Below, in pieces: positions 41,243-53,287 of a stretch of 64,000 nt of DNA (positions are counted from its first letter, which is position 1; each line of letters begins with the position of its first letter). The position numbers were made by a program, and so were the translations under genes. Below the pieces are notes generated by a model, which worked only from the letters and a program-made list of their open reading frames with translations, did not search any database and was not told the DNA's origin. The stretch covers positions 602,073-666,072 of the forward strand of contig NW_025407844.1 in the NCBI RefSeq assembly GCF_003324165.1. Reading direction: 5' to 3'. The DNA comes from Naegleria lovaniensis (lineage: Eukaryota; Heterolobosea; Eutetramitea; Acrasida; Naegleriidae).

Positions 41243-44200
41243 TCACAAGCGTAAAATTTTATTGCATAAATTCATTTTCATACTCGAGGATCGTCTGCTC
41301 GCTGCCAATTCCTTTTCAAAGCTTGCGAATTTGTAACAAGATTTGTTTTCACATTGAGGTCCATAATATCCTTCTTTGCATTCACACTTGTCAGGAGCGA
41401 CACAAACTCCATTTCCATTACAGGCATCATGTGGAAACTTCCCAAAACATGTTGCTACTCGAACGGAACAATTGGCACCAAAAAAACCTTCTTGACAAAC
41501 ACAAGTGTCCAACGTGGTGCAATTTCCAGCTCCTGAACAAACATTTGAATCGTTTCGCCAAATTCCAAAACATTTAAATTCACCACAATCAATTCCAGAA
41601 ATATTGACATGTTTACAACGACAGGTGTCAGGTGCCACACAAAATCCAGAAGAGTTACAAACAGCGTCATCAGTAGAATTCTTTGAAAAGCATGACCACG
41701 CTTTAGCCACTGCGACGATGGCATGATTTAAACCAGTACCAATCGCATAAGGAATTCCATCGGTATTTTTTGAAGAAATTGTTAAAGTTGGAGTAATGGC
41801 TTCTCGAATTTCAAGTGTTGCACTCATTTCAAACCAGGCATTGCTTCCATTTCCATAAATGTTTCCTTTTCGTGTTAGTAAATGAACGTTTTGAACTCCA
41901 TCATACATATGCTCGTTTCCTCTATGTACAGAAATGTCAATTACTGAGTCAGTAGGGTCTGGTAATTCCAATTTTTTGGAAGTTCCATCTTTGAAAACTA
42001 TTGCATCACCATCCTCAGAAAGCAAAACTGCGAAATAATAACCAACCACCTTAATAATTCGTTTTGAATCAATAATTCCACCTTTCAACGGAACGAAATA
42101 AGGAATTTGTACAATACTGGGATTATTCACTAGTCTCAACCCATCGTTGGAGCCAGATCCGTAAACTTTACCAGAAGAAGTCACGATAAAGGATACTTCA
42201 TCACAAGCTTCAATATCTATAATCGATTCACCTTCTTGTAAAAATGTAGTGTTAATGATTGTAAATTGTGAAACTGGGCTAATTTCAGAGGCTAAATTTC
42301 CTCGATAATTACTTCCAGCTCCAATCAAAGATCCATTATTCAACAAAATGAGAGAGAAGCTCACACCTGCTGAAATCTGTGTTGCTCTTCTCTCCTCGAG
42401 TGGTATTTCTTGTAATAATGGGATAGGAGTTTGAGTTTGGGAAGAAAAGCCTAATTGATTGTTGTAATTTTCACCCCAACCAATCACTGTTCCATTCGAA
42501 GTGAGAGCTAGTGCATGTGTTTGCTTGTAACTAATGTCAATCATTCTGTCTGAGAGGTTGAAAAACGGAATTTGATCATCGGAAGGTTCTTTGACAGGTG
42601 CTGTTGCTGCTAAATTGAGACTATTTTGGCATTGACCCCAAACATGTAGCGTGGATTGTGTCTTGTTTGGTTTTGTAATGAGGGCATAGTTACAATCAAA
42701 TCCTCCCTGAATAATGATGTTAGATAGCTGTTGTTTGTCCTCAGGTTCAGAACTATTGATAAATGGCTTGAATGGCGTTGGTGGATTCCTAGACAATGGC
42801 TGTGGAAACTGTAAATGATAATAATCATCAAAACCCATCCTTTTGCCTGCCAATTCACACCCCACACATAAACTTCATTATTTTCCAAAACTGCAATTCC
42901 TCCCTCTCTCAACAATTTGAAGGTTGTTACATTGCTCGGTAATGGAACCAAAGCAATTTGCTCACTCACCAGCGTTCCACGAGTTGGAATTGATCCAAAT
43001 GAATAAATATTTCCTCCAATTAAACATGCAGTAGCTCCAACTGAAACACTACATTCCTTTACAATGAAAGAATCCATTGGAGAGTTTTCTATTACTTTTT
43101 CATAGAAATATTCTGTCATGTTCCAAGGTGAAATTTGCATGCCGAGACCATTACTGGTTTGAGCATCGACATCGCTTCCCCATGTGAAAATTTGACCATT
43201 TTCACTCCATGCTACGACATGCAACGCAATGGCATCAGCTTTTACAATTCGACCTGTTAGTTCATAATTGAATGGAACTAATTGAGGAAATGGGACAATA
43301 CAGGTCACACAAGTTTCAACCATGTTCAATCCAAGAGCTCCTTCTTCATTACTTCCCCATGTAAAGACATGTCCTGTGGAATTAATGGCAAGAGCCATCG
43401 AAGAAGAATGATCCTCATTGATAAAACTTCCTGTCGTGATGAACGTAATATTTCTTAAAGAAGGAATGATCATTGGAGTTTCTGCGAGTTCTACCTCGAA
43501 GGAATGTCCTCGAATTCCCGAATTGTTGTAACCCCAAGTGAATACAAATCCTTCACTGGTCAAGGCGAAATATGTTTCTTTTCCAAAAGCTCCAGTTTCT
43601 TCAATTTGAATAATATTTACTGGGATTTCCAATGACGTATCGGGATGAATCATGGTGGAAGGAAATGCTAATTGTACCCATTTTCTCGTGTAAATTTCAT
43701 GTCGAAATACCTTTCCATCATTGGTCAAAGCAAGACAATCAAACCAGCAAGTGAGTTGTACAATTTTTAAATCTCGCAATGGATTGGTTGATAATAAATC
43801 AGCAGTACTAAATGTATAAATTGGAGCCATCGGAGAGATAGCAATCGGTGGTTGATCAAAAAAGCCTTTTCTCCATCACATGTTTTTGAAATATTTTTTA
43901 GTTAAAATCAATTTTAAATGATATTTTGCAAATTAAATTTTCAATTCCAAAATTCCATGACTCACCTAATTGACTATTAATTGTGAATTTACCAAACATC
44001 ATTCCACAACAAAAACCTACTTATTTCCATTATCTCCACATCCATAGATGGTTTCATTGACAAAATTTCCATTCTCTCCATTCACATAATGTACTAAAAT
44101 CATTTTAAATGAAAATCCATCCGCGACTTGCACTAACGAAGAGTTCACATTCGACAAACCCAAAGCTGGATGATAATACGAGGAATAAGAATTTGTGAAA

Positions 44201-44439
44201 GCAGCCTGTTCCAATCGTTTACTTCTAACGGGAAGCTCTGAACTCATCATGTAGGGATAACCACATTTGTGGTCCACATTGTTACCCCACACGAGAATTT
44301 GTGAAGTTGGATAAAAGTGTTGTTCTTGTTGAGAAGCAACAAATTCGAAAGAAAAGTAAACACATAGAAGAGAGGATAGGAAGATGAGAAGCGAGCTGCA
44401 ACGATGATAACTGCAGTTTGTGGGTGCTGGCCGCGTCAT
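41243..44439 (-). CDS. Secreted RCC1-repeat / EGF-like protein (two exons, one-base frame break)
   Basis: About 1015 aa if one missing base is restored. Exon 1 is 44439-44021: ATG at 44439, with signal peptide core LLIFLSSLLCVYFSF. Exon 2 is 43870-41243 (donor GTAGGT, acceptor GATGGAG). RCC1-type repeats with G-x-N/D and W-G motifs fill most of it (ILVWGNNVDHKCG, FTWGYNNSGIRG, VFTWGSNEEGALG, VIGWGENYNNQLG, LIGAGSNYRGNL). Three EGF-like modules close the protein (C-x-C patterns near CVAPDTCRCKH, CTTLDTCVCQEGFFGANC, CVAPDKCECKEGYYGPQC). The frame changes at 42838-42845: VYVWGVNWQAKG continues as MGFDDYYHLQFPQPL one frame over, in the middle of an RCC1 repeat. A 26-nt GT..AG stretch there would cut away repeat sequence and is less likely. 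Possible roles are cell-surface or matrix adhesion. Confidence 0.75.
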
Positions 44440-44699
44440 TGACAAGTGGCACTTTGGAAAGACAATTTTTTTGATGCTAATCTTCGCCTCGCTTTGTCGC
44501 AATCCGTGATTTTATTGCCAAAATGAGAAAAGAAATCAATTTCAAAAGTATTAGTGTTATACCAAACTTCATGTCAAAAGACCCACGATGTTAATTTCTT
44601 AACCTTGTGTTATATGTGCTGTCATTTTATTACATTTTAACATCAATGAGAAGTTGATCCTAATTGGTCTCAGGAATTATTACACACCAAGTTCTTTTC

Positions 44700-45356
44700 T
44701 CACTTGTTGAGCACAAATGAAATGATATTATCTACAACCATTTCCACGGGTCCTTCATTGTCCACACTCACCAATGTTGCATTTGGAAACTTGTATGGAT
44801 CGAATGGCATCATATCCAAACAATCAAATTGACTCTGTATCAATGATGGATTCATATAATGACCCGTTCGTTCTTGCATTCGTTGTGAAATAACATCCTT
44901 ATTGGTTGTTAAATGAACAAAATACCATTTCAATGATTGTTGTTGGGGGAGAATATTCATATTTTCATTGGTTATCAAGGGTTGATCTAAAACATCTTCC
45001 TCACGTTCACACAAATATTGATCACCAGCAATGAGTAATTCTCTGTATTGATGTTTCAACGCGGAACATGTGACAAGGATGAATTTCCGATTAAAATGTT
45101 TGATTTCATTCATGATTTGAAGATGAATGGCCAATAACCATGGTTTCCGATCATTATCAGTGAGAGGAATACCATTCTTCATCTTTTCAATATTACTCAC
45201 GGAATGAAATAAATCGCCTTCGATGAATGCATAATCGTTGGATGAGAGGCCAGTGGTAGTTGAATTTGAATTTAGATATTCAATGATTTTCGAGGCGATG
45301 GTGGATTTTCCACATCCACAAACACCACATAACACAAGGACTTTGGTTGTGACTGG
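44700..45356 (-). CDS. Gluconokinase (5' exon not found)
   Basis: About 211 residues from the P-loop region to the stop at 44700. Signatures: P-loop LCGVCGCGKST, GDLFHSVSNIEKM, NGIPLTDNDRKPWL, TCSALKHQYRELL, ERTGHYMNPSLIQSQFDCLD. These fit the GntK/IdnK family, which phosphorylates D-gluconate to 6-phosphogluconate for the pentose-phosphate pathway. There is no in-frame ATG between the upstream stop and the P-loop. A strong pyrimidine tract ending CCACCAG (45357) directly before TC ACA ACC AAA GTC CTT looks like a splice acceptor, so a short first exon probably lies upstream, possibly beyond the tRNA-Val on the opposite strand. The alternative is a non-ATG start at 45335. An insert (LCEREEDVLDQPLITNENM) lengthens the usual fold. 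Confidence 0.82.
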   Translation of the reverse strand, partial: PVTTKVLVLCGVCGCGKSTIASKIIEYLNSNSTTTGLSSNDYAFIEGDLFHSVSNIEKMKNGIPLTDNDRKPWLLAIHLQIMNEIKHFNRKFILVTCSALKHQYRELLIAGDQYLCEREEDVLDQPLITNENMNILPQQQSLKWYFVHLTTNKDVISQRMQERTGHYMNPSLIQSQFDCLDMMPFDPYKFPNATLVSVDNEGPVEMVVDNIISFVLNK

Positions 45357-45455
45357 TGGTAGGGTGGAAGAAGGTATGGATGAGGAGGATGATAATTAAG
45401 GGTGTTCTTGCAAGAATTGCGAAGAAATAACAGATAGGTTTCAATCCTTATGTAA

Positions 45456-45529
45456 GCAACGGTAGATCAGTTGGTTAGATCGTAAGCCTAACACGCTTAA
45501 GGTCATGGGTTCGATTCCCGTTCGTTGTA
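45456..45529 (+). tRNA. trnV-AAC: tRNA-Val(AAC)
   Basis: 74 nt. The acceptor stem GCAACGG pairs with TCGTTGT (two G-U pairs). The D arm is GATC-AGTTGGTTA-GATC. The anticodon arm is TAAGC-CTAACAC-GCTTA with anticodon AAC, and the T arm is ATGGG-TTCGATT-CCCGT. No intron; discriminator A. Confidence 0.93.
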
Positions 45530-45532
45530 AAC

Positions 45533-45538
45533 TTTTTT
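45533..45538 (+). terminator. Pol III terminator of tRNA-Val
   Basis: T6 run four bases after the tRNA 3' end. Confidence 0.8.
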
Positions 45539-45704
45539 GCTGTAGTTGGGATATGAGAGAGGCCCAGAACATGAACGAAACCCACTAACCTCAGCTTAGG
45601 GTAGAAGCTGTAGTTTTAATCTGCCCCTTGTCACTCTTAATTACGTAAGGTGTTTGTTAATTTTGTAATCAAAATTTGTCCCATTATTATTCAATTTTAG
45701 AAAT

Positions 45705-48700
45705 TTACTTCATCTTTGACAAGAATTTCTTATTCAGCAAGTGAATGGTCATGTTCACATCCAAAACAACTCCTTCAATCTTAATGGTTGACACACCCTT
45801 TTCACGTTTATCCAACAATTCATCCAACTTCAATTTCAATGTTGTAATGGTCACACCAGCCAGCGTTGGTGTCACTAAAAACACACCAGGTTCAGATTCA
45901 TTCATGGAGATGGTGAATTTAACAGCCTTCTTTTGCAACGAGTTCACTGAACCACCATCTTGAATTTCTTGAATGACCTTGTACTTTTCTGTCAACTTCT
46001 TGTACGAGAATTTGTAAGTCTTGCTCTTGGCATTCTTGGAAGATTCTTGTTTCTTTTCTTGCTTCTTGAAATAATTTCGAAGTGTTTGTTGAACATATTC
46101 ATCCAAGCTTGCATCCTTTTCAGTCAAGAAAGTATAATAAGATTTCAAGCTATTCAAACTTTCCTTCAATCTCTCAATTTCTTTTTGTTGCTTCTTTTGA
46201 AGTTCTTCACGATTTTGAATTTCCTTGGTAATGTCAATCAATAATTTACGATAATTATTCTCCTTGGAGATGATTTGATATTCTTCCAATTTTGGAAGAG
46301 CACGACTAATATCATCAATCTTCTTCTTCACAATCGATGCAGTAGCTTCTGTTTCCTTATTCTTGGCCAATTCTTCAGCATAGATGGCAGATTTTTGAAT
46401 GGTATCGTCAACACTTTCACCCAATTGTTGTGGAGTGATATATTTGAGAAGAGTTCGAAGATTTTCCTTAGTGAGTTCATATAATTGTTCTGGTGTCACA
46501 TCCAACCATGAGTCATCATTGTCATCAGCTGATTTTTCATCATTGGATGGTGGGACAAGTAGAAGAGTAATCTCTTCATTCTTTCCAGTATCGACTTGTT
46601 CTGGAATCTTATCCTTGAACTTGGTGAGTAAATCACTCAATGGATCAGGAGTGTTTTGTTCTTGTGAAATAATTCTCTTGGCAAACTTGACCAATAAATT
46701 ATGTGTGAGAGCAATTTCATTAATAGTGATGGTAATACTTGGTGATTTCTTTTGTGTCAATTCAGCGTATTGATTAACACCAAGGAATTCTTCAGGTTCA
46801 ACAATTTGTAAGCTAGGAATGAGGAATTTTTCAACGAATGGTCCAGTATTGTTATGAACCCATTCATTCATCATGACCATGTGATGATCGACATGAGGTT
46901 CAAATTCTCTGAAAGTGGTAATTCTCATCAAGACTTTGGAAATGTGACCCAAGTTGTTTCTCATCACTGCTGAAATCTTCTTCTTGGTCAAGTTGAAACC
47001 ATCAGGTGCACAGAGAGGAGGGTTCAAATAACGGAAGAAGAGAATGTATGAAATAACTTGATTAATCTTCTTTTCATCAGTATTTGGATGTTTCTTGAGT
47101 AAGAGTGCTCTCAATTGTCGGCAAACAAATCTCAAACCATAAGGTAACTCGGCAATGTTATCATAGATACTTGTAAGAATTTGTTCGCAAATTTGGATCA
47201 TCTTTTGCTTTCTCATGTTAATGACATTACGAACAGTTTCATTGGTTTCCATGGCTTTCTCATAAGTCATTTCTTTAAAGTCAATGGTTGACTTGATACC
47301 AGTTTCAACTTCGGATTGAGAAACCATTTCACGAAGCAATGTGATAGGATTCAAATCTAAGTTGAGGTCCTTCTCTTCAATAATTGGATCAAGAATCTTA
47401 TCATAGAGGACCTTTTGTAAGAAAGTCTTTCCAGAAATTCTTTCGTGACAATAGTTGATCAATAATTTGATCAAAATTGGGTTACCTGACAAGAAGCTGT
47501 CAAGATTAGAGTTTTGAACTTCCAACAATAGAGCCTCATTGAACAAGTTCAAAATCAAGTATTCTTCACGAGGGTTGAAAGCATAACCGTACAAAGTCAA
47601 AGTGACAGTGTTCAAGAATTGGTCAAGCTCAGATGGAGGAACAAGGAAAATGCATTTGGCCAAATATTTTGGATTAGTTTGAAGTAAATAGAACAAATTT
47701 CCATAAAGATTAATATTTTCCTTAATCATGGCATCGGCAGCTGAAGTAGAGAGACCATCGAGTCCATTATTAAGTTGCATAGTTCTTCTACGTTGGAAAT
47801 ATCCAATAATACCTCCCTTTTGATTCATCAACTCTTCGGCATGATACTTATTTTCAGCGAGCAATGAAATCTTTCTCTCCTTTTCACGAACACCGGAACC
47901 AACTCGGGTATTTTCTCTCAACTGTCTCACAAGTTCTTGTCTCAAAGCTTGAATTTGTTCAACCAAATTGTCAGTCTTTTGTTCCACACGGAATGCATTC
48001 AAGAGAGCAGAAAGTAAATCATGGTCAAGAATGGTTTCAACATTGCTTGCATCTTCAATGTTTGGTGGAGAAATGAATAAACCAGCATCCAAAATATCAT
48101 TTCCTTGAACGAGTTCACCATTGATTCTGATTTGGAATCGATTCTTACCAGATGCTTTTGCCACATATCGAACTGTATAGGTACCATCTTGATTGTCAAC
48201 AATTTCAGTTGCTGGAGTTTCAATTTTACGAGCATCATTGATCACTGTTACTTCCACTTGATCACCTCCTTGACGTCTTAAATTCTTGAATGAATCTCTC
48301 ATTCTCATGACAAAGAATGCTTCCTTTCCTTGAACTCCATTGGTGACACCAGTTCCTGAGAAGAGAACATTTTGAGCATCAGTTTTAGCAGCATCTGTCA
48401 CAACCACTTCTTGAGGGAATGCTTTTACAGGTTGAGCAAATGTATAACGTTCTGCAAGATTTTGATCATCGGATGTGGTGACTTTTGACTTGTCAACGTA
48501 CACAACTTCCATAATGTAGTTTTGTGCAGTTGTGACAGTGTAGACAACTTCAAAAAGTCCCTTTCCTTGAACAAACTTGGTTGAGGCAGCATGACAAACC
48601 TTGGCATCACCTCTTGGACTAATTGGAGATGAAACAGATTCAGTCTTTGGTGTCAACTTTACCAAAAATTCATCATTCTCTGCAATTTCTCTTGCATTTC

Positions 48701-51168
48701 CATATCGATCACGTGCTTCAACAATCAAGTGCATTTCACGACCAGCATGGAATTTCTTGAAAGTATCTGTGAATGCATCTGGATTTTCAGAAGATTCTTC
48801 AGTTTTCATGTCCATTTTGTTGAGATTTGGAACAATGATCGTCTTGGAAGCATTTTCTGCCTTTGCAAAGCTTTGAATCACAACACATTGACTTGCATCA
48901 GTAACTCCTGCATCACGAACAATGACAGTATGAGCACCTCCAACTGTTAACAGTGTTTGTTTTGGCTTTGGAGCTTCTTCAGAAGATTCGGCAGCAGTGG
49001 ATGTTGAAGTTTCACTTCCTTGAGCAACTCTACATTGCAATGAATATTCACCACTCTTGATCAATTTAGTTTCAACAAGATACAATCCATGATGACCAGT
49101 ATGTGAAACAAATTTGAGCAATGTCGAGTGAAGTTTTGATTCTAATTGTTGAGCGTCACCAGATTGTAATTGAGCGAGACCGAGAAGTGCGGTCAATTCT
49201 GAATCTGAATCAATGGTTGGTAATTTAACAATTGTTGAATCGTAAGCTTCTGATTCAGTTTCAGTCTTAAAGGTTTCAATTTGTTTAGCAACCTTAGCAG
49301 TTCTAGGAGTCATTAATAAATTATCTGCTGATTCTGCAGGTGACTCTCTAGCTCCTTCCAAACAAGCAATGACGTGGAATTGTTCAGAAATGAGGGGAGG
49401 CAAAGGAATTTCTGAATCAACTTCACGAACATTTCCAAACTCGTCACGTGCTTGAATTAAGAAACGAATCACGTCACCGGCTTTTCTTTCTAATTTAACA
49501 GTATTGGATTTTTGAGAAACAATTCTGTCAGTTTCAACAGCATTCTCATCTACCAAATGATGTAAATTGGTGGTCAAACCAATGAACACACAGTTATCAG
49601 GATCACTCTTTCCTGAATCATGTACAGTAATTTTAGTACTGTCACGAATTTGTGTTAAAACGATGGTTTCTCCTGCATTTGGTCCAGGTCGAGAAATTTC
49701 CAATGTATAATTACCAGCCTTCTCAACCTTAAAAAGCAATTGATAATATCCATCACGAGTATCAACAACTTTTGCCTCAACTACATTCTCAGGAGTTTGA
49801 GAAATGAGTTTGGCAGAGAATGGTTCACCTCCAGCTCCTCTATTTCCGTATAAATCTCTGCTCTCTAAAATCAAATCTTCAATGGCTTGACCTGCACGAT
49901 ACGATCTTTGATTGTTTGAAGCGTGTTGAGAAGATGGTTTGAGAACACTCTTGGTTGGATCGGAAATTGGATTTGCGGTCACTTTCACATTCCAGACTCC
50001 ATCGGAACTGTTCTTATTGGTTAGCAAACCAGCAACATCACCCAATTCTTCATCGTACAATGAAATGGTCATGACATATTCATCAGCAACTTGAGGAGTA
50101 TACTTGACGGTGAAAGTTCCATCTCCATTGTTTAAAACTTGAGCATGAATTGTGGTTGACGATGATTTGAGTTCAACCACAAATGTGTCCGTACAATACT
50201 TCAATGGTTTTCCATCAGAATCGAAAGCGTGAATTGTGAATTTGTTTTCCACACCACACACAGCACGAGTCAAACTGTCTCCACTCACTTGACACATTTC
50301 AGGATCAGACAAACCAGTAACATAGGCTCGAATATTATCCGATCTCAAATCAGAGGACAAATCTTCACTAAATGTTCCATCATCATCTCCTTCAATCAAG
50401 GATTGATCGAATTTGATACCAGAATTTTCTAAATCATCGAGCATCTTCTTGGTTCGTTCCAAATCTTCTCTAGAAACGTTGAGAGATTTGAGTCTTTCCA
50501 TTTTGATGGCAAGACCGTGTTGGAAAAGATACAATGAAAGAGAGTGAAGACAATGGACAACTTTGTAGACATTCTTGAGTTCCCACAAATCGGTAACCTC
50601 TATGGTTGTGTGAAGCAAGCCATGTGGATGATTCAAGAGAGATTCGTTGTAGAGATTGACAAGTGTTAATGTCAGTTCGTGGAGTTATGGTAAAAAACGT
50701 TTTCATGATGATTCGTGATGACACACGTGATAAAATTAGAAGATGCCAAACCCCAAGTCAAAATCATCAGTAATAATAATTATGAGTATGAGTCATTATT
50801 ATCATTAGAAACCATTGAAGTAACAATCGATTGAACAACATACCAAACAAATAAATTTCTCTAAACCCAGTCGATTTACAAGCATTCAAAAATTGAGTAA
50901 TATTATCCACCAAGCTAAACTCTAATTTGATGGTATTCTGATTTGGTTTGTTAATCTTCTTGACTTGTGAAGGAGCAAAGATCTTGGCTAACTTGGCCAA
51001 AGCAACACCATCTCTTAACATTTCACCGAAATAGGCAATGGTAGAACCTTGACCGAAACGTTCTTGAATCATTTCTTCGATCCAACGTTTGGCTTCTTCT
51101 GAACGGAGAAGAAATTCGTAGGCTCTTCTCTCTGCAATGGAGAGATCCATTTTCGTTTGATTGGACAT
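45705..51168 (-). CDS. IQGAP-like protein: CH domain, filamin repeats, RasGAP-related domain (two exons)
   Basis: 1739 aa. Exon 1 is 51168-50844 and exon 2 is 50599-45705 (donor GTATGT, acceptor CATAG, exact phase, junction GFREIYLF/EVTDLWELKNVYKV). Order: a calponin-homology domain (~20-145); five filamin/ABP280-type Ig repeats (~210-890), seen by recurring DGTFTVKYTP, DGYYQLLFKVEKAG, GLYLVETKLIKSG and DGTYTVRYVAKASG strands each followed by a VxVxDAGxTD linker; a GAP-related domain (~1000-1330) with the IQGAP-like SGNPILIKLL and FFRYLNPPLCAPDGF; then a coiled coil and the RasGAP C-terminal domain at the end. The arginine-finger position is Ser (FLSGNP), as IQGAPs have Thr, so it probably binds GTP-loaded Rac/Cdc42 rather than stimulating hydrolysis. 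No IQ motifs are visible; filamin repeats stand in their place. Likely an actin scaffold for motility or cytokinesis. Confidence 0.88.
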
Positions 51169-51706
51169 TCTTGTTTATGTGGTTAGTAGAAGCAAGTAAT
51201 ATTATGATGATGATGATGATGACGTTATTAAATACTTTCTTAAAAAGGTAAAGGGATATGTGATCAGAGAAGGAGGATAATATGAGGACAACAACACAGG
51301 CAATCTCTCTCGTGTTGTTGATGCTGTTGTCAGTGGTGCAATGATGATGCTTTGAACAACCACGTGGTGAGTTCTCTTAGATTTTTTTTTGTGTTAAAAA
51401 AGACAAGTGAAGGGAACAGGTTCAAAATGAAACCGAAAGGTGATGGGGTGAGTGATTGATGAATGCCAAAAGACGACATCAAGAGTCATTAAGACAATAT
51501 GGTAACAGTGGATGAGCTAGTGAATGAATTCAAAGAGCTGTGGCCTGCAATTCGATTAGAACCATCAGAAACAACTTTCTTTAGAAATAAACATGTTGTT
51601 GTTGTCGTTTTGAATTTTAAAACTAAAAAATTAAATTAAATGAAACGGAACAACGAATTGAAGCTTTTGAAACGGAAAATTGGGATTCATCTCTCACAAC
51701 AACAAA
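51169..51706. other. Divergent intergenic region with a short (ATG)n tract
   Basis: Lies between the IQGAP-like start (51168, minus) and the ATG at 51707 (plus). It contains a short ATG-triplet microsatellite near 51203-51222. No gene or RNA is seen. Confidence 0.5.
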
Positions 51707-53269
51707 ATGAATTCTCCATCATCAACAACAACACAGGAAGCAAGTGGTATGAGTCTTGTACTGAACAAGATATTTCCTCATCATGCTCAAATTTTGTTGA
51801 AAAACGGAGTGCTTTTCTATGATGATGATTGGAATTTAATGCAGCAGCAACCATCGTCATCATCATTGAATAACCATCAACCTCCTCCTCGTTATTGCAT
51901 TGCCTATCTGTCTCCGAATAATTTCAATTTGAAATTATTCTGCCAATCCAACCTCTTGAGAAGTAATGAATCATCAAATAATATCAACAACGCCGACTCA
52001 TCGTGGTTTGATCAGATGATGAAACAAATTGAGCAATCCAAAGAATCTTTGGAAGAGTACTATCAATACTTGTCAGAATTTGAAATTAAAACCTTTTTAA
52101 AGATGAACGATAGGAATGTTTATGAGAGATGGTCACAATATGCCAATGCAATCCACCTAAACCAAGACGCACCAAACGATAATTCTCCATCTTTCTTTGT
52201 TCTTCACTTGCAGGTATATGACGACTCCACCAGAAGCTATGATCCTGCCTCATTGATCGGAATGTGTATCAAGAGCGTCCTGTTGAATGGAAAGCCTGAA
52301 AACATTGGATTTGATGGATCAGGATGGTTACACAAGAAATATAGAGGAAATATTTTGATGAAAGGCTCTTTATGGTATCTTCATTTACTGATTCATCGAC
52401 AAATGGGTGTTCGATTTTCGTATGGACATGTTTTTGAAGGAAATGTAAAATCATTCAAATCTATCATTAAGAGTGGAATGATTCCCACAAAATTGAGCCT
52501 TTCGTATATTGGAATTACATTGAATGAGCTTGTTGCAGAACGGAATAATTCAATAGTAAGAGAAGCAGCATGGAATGGAACCACATGTGAACAAACATTT
52601 CAAAAAGTTGAGACGTATAGAGAATATGAAGATTTGATGAAATCAGTGTTTCATAACCATGGATTATTGTTGAAGAATTTGAAATCGTATTTCGATAATC
52701 AATACTTTTTGGGATGTTTTCAAAACAAGTATTTAACGTTTCAACTGTGGAAAGGCCAATACTCCAAGGACATGAAAAGCGGACAGGTTATGCCTACATT
52801 TTTGGTATTCAACGTGAAATGTATGTCGTCCTGCAGTGCGTCAAGTCTGATGGAGCATTTTGACAACATGGTGCACCAGCTTTCAACAATTATTCCTCAA
52901 TTATTGACTTCAACCGCTGAGTCACATTATTCTTCAGCGTTCGTTGTTTTTGCTACTGCAGGAGGGCAGTTTTTAGAATATTTACTGACTCACTATTCGA
53001 AAGCTAGCTCCATTTCATCTGCAAGATTGAGATATGTGTTGCAAGATATAGATTTATTTTTTCAACATACCAAAGGGTTGCGTTCAAATAACGATCAAGA
53101 AATTCAGGATTTTTTCACCAAGAAGACACATAGCGATCCTTCTTCGCTGTTTATTGATATCAGGGATTGTGCAAGCAAGCCATTGATATGGCTGCCAAAA
53201 TGGAGTGAAGATCCACGCAGGCTCATGTTAAATGAAATTGATAACACGTCACGTGTATCGTGCTTGTAA
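51707..53269 (+). CDS. Unknown protein, 520 aa, possibly GNAT-like in the middle
   Basis: Single exon with ATG at 51707 (MNSPSSTTTQ); the longer open frame to 51680 lacks ATG. A Gln/Ser/Pro-rich stretch lies near residue 45. The middle region (~190-270) has WLHKKYRGNILMKGSLWYLHLL followed by EGNVKSFKSIIKSGM. This order (R-G-N near an acyl-CoA loop, then N-x-x-S followed by a K-x-G-type motif) faintly resembles GNAT N-acetyltransferases. The rest is not recognised. There is no signal peptide or TM. The stop is 18 bp from the stop of the convergent kinase gene. Confidence 0.7.
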   Translation: MNSPSSTTTQEASGMSLVLNKIFPHHAQILLKNGVLFYDDDWNLMQQQPSSSSLNNHQPPPRYCIAYLSPNNFNLKLFCQSNLLRSNESSNNINNADSSWFDQMMKQIEQSKESLEEYYQYLSEFEIKTFLKMNDRNVYERWSQYANAIHLNQDAPNDNSPSFFVLHLQVYDDSTRSYDPASLIGMCIKSVLLNGKPENIGFDGSGWLHKKYRGNILMKGSLWYLHLLIHRQMGVRFSYGHVFEGNVKSFKSIIKSGMIPTKLSLSYIGITLNELVAERNNSIVREAAWNGTTCEQTFQKVETYREYEDLMKSVFHNHGLLLKNLKSYFDNQYFLGCFQNKYLTFQLWKGQYSKDMKSGQVMPTFLVFNVKCMSSCSASSLMEHFDNMVHQLSTIIPQLLTSTAESHYSSAFVVFATAGGQFLEYLLTHYSKASSISSARLRYVLQDIDLFFQHTKGLRSNNDQEIQDFFTKKTHSDPSSLFIDIRDCASKPLIWLPKWSEDPRRLMLNEIDNTSRVSCL

Positions 53270-53287
53270 ACCACGGACTTTACTGGT

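Noticed and set aside
42803-42842. 26-nt intron in the RCC1-EGF gene
   Set aside because: Other introns here are 50 bp or longer, and removal would delete a normal part of an RCC1 repeat; a one-base indel explains it better.
51203-51222. ATG-triplet run as a regulatory or CRISPR-like repeat
   Set aside because: It is a short microsatellite with no spacers; nothing else supports a function.
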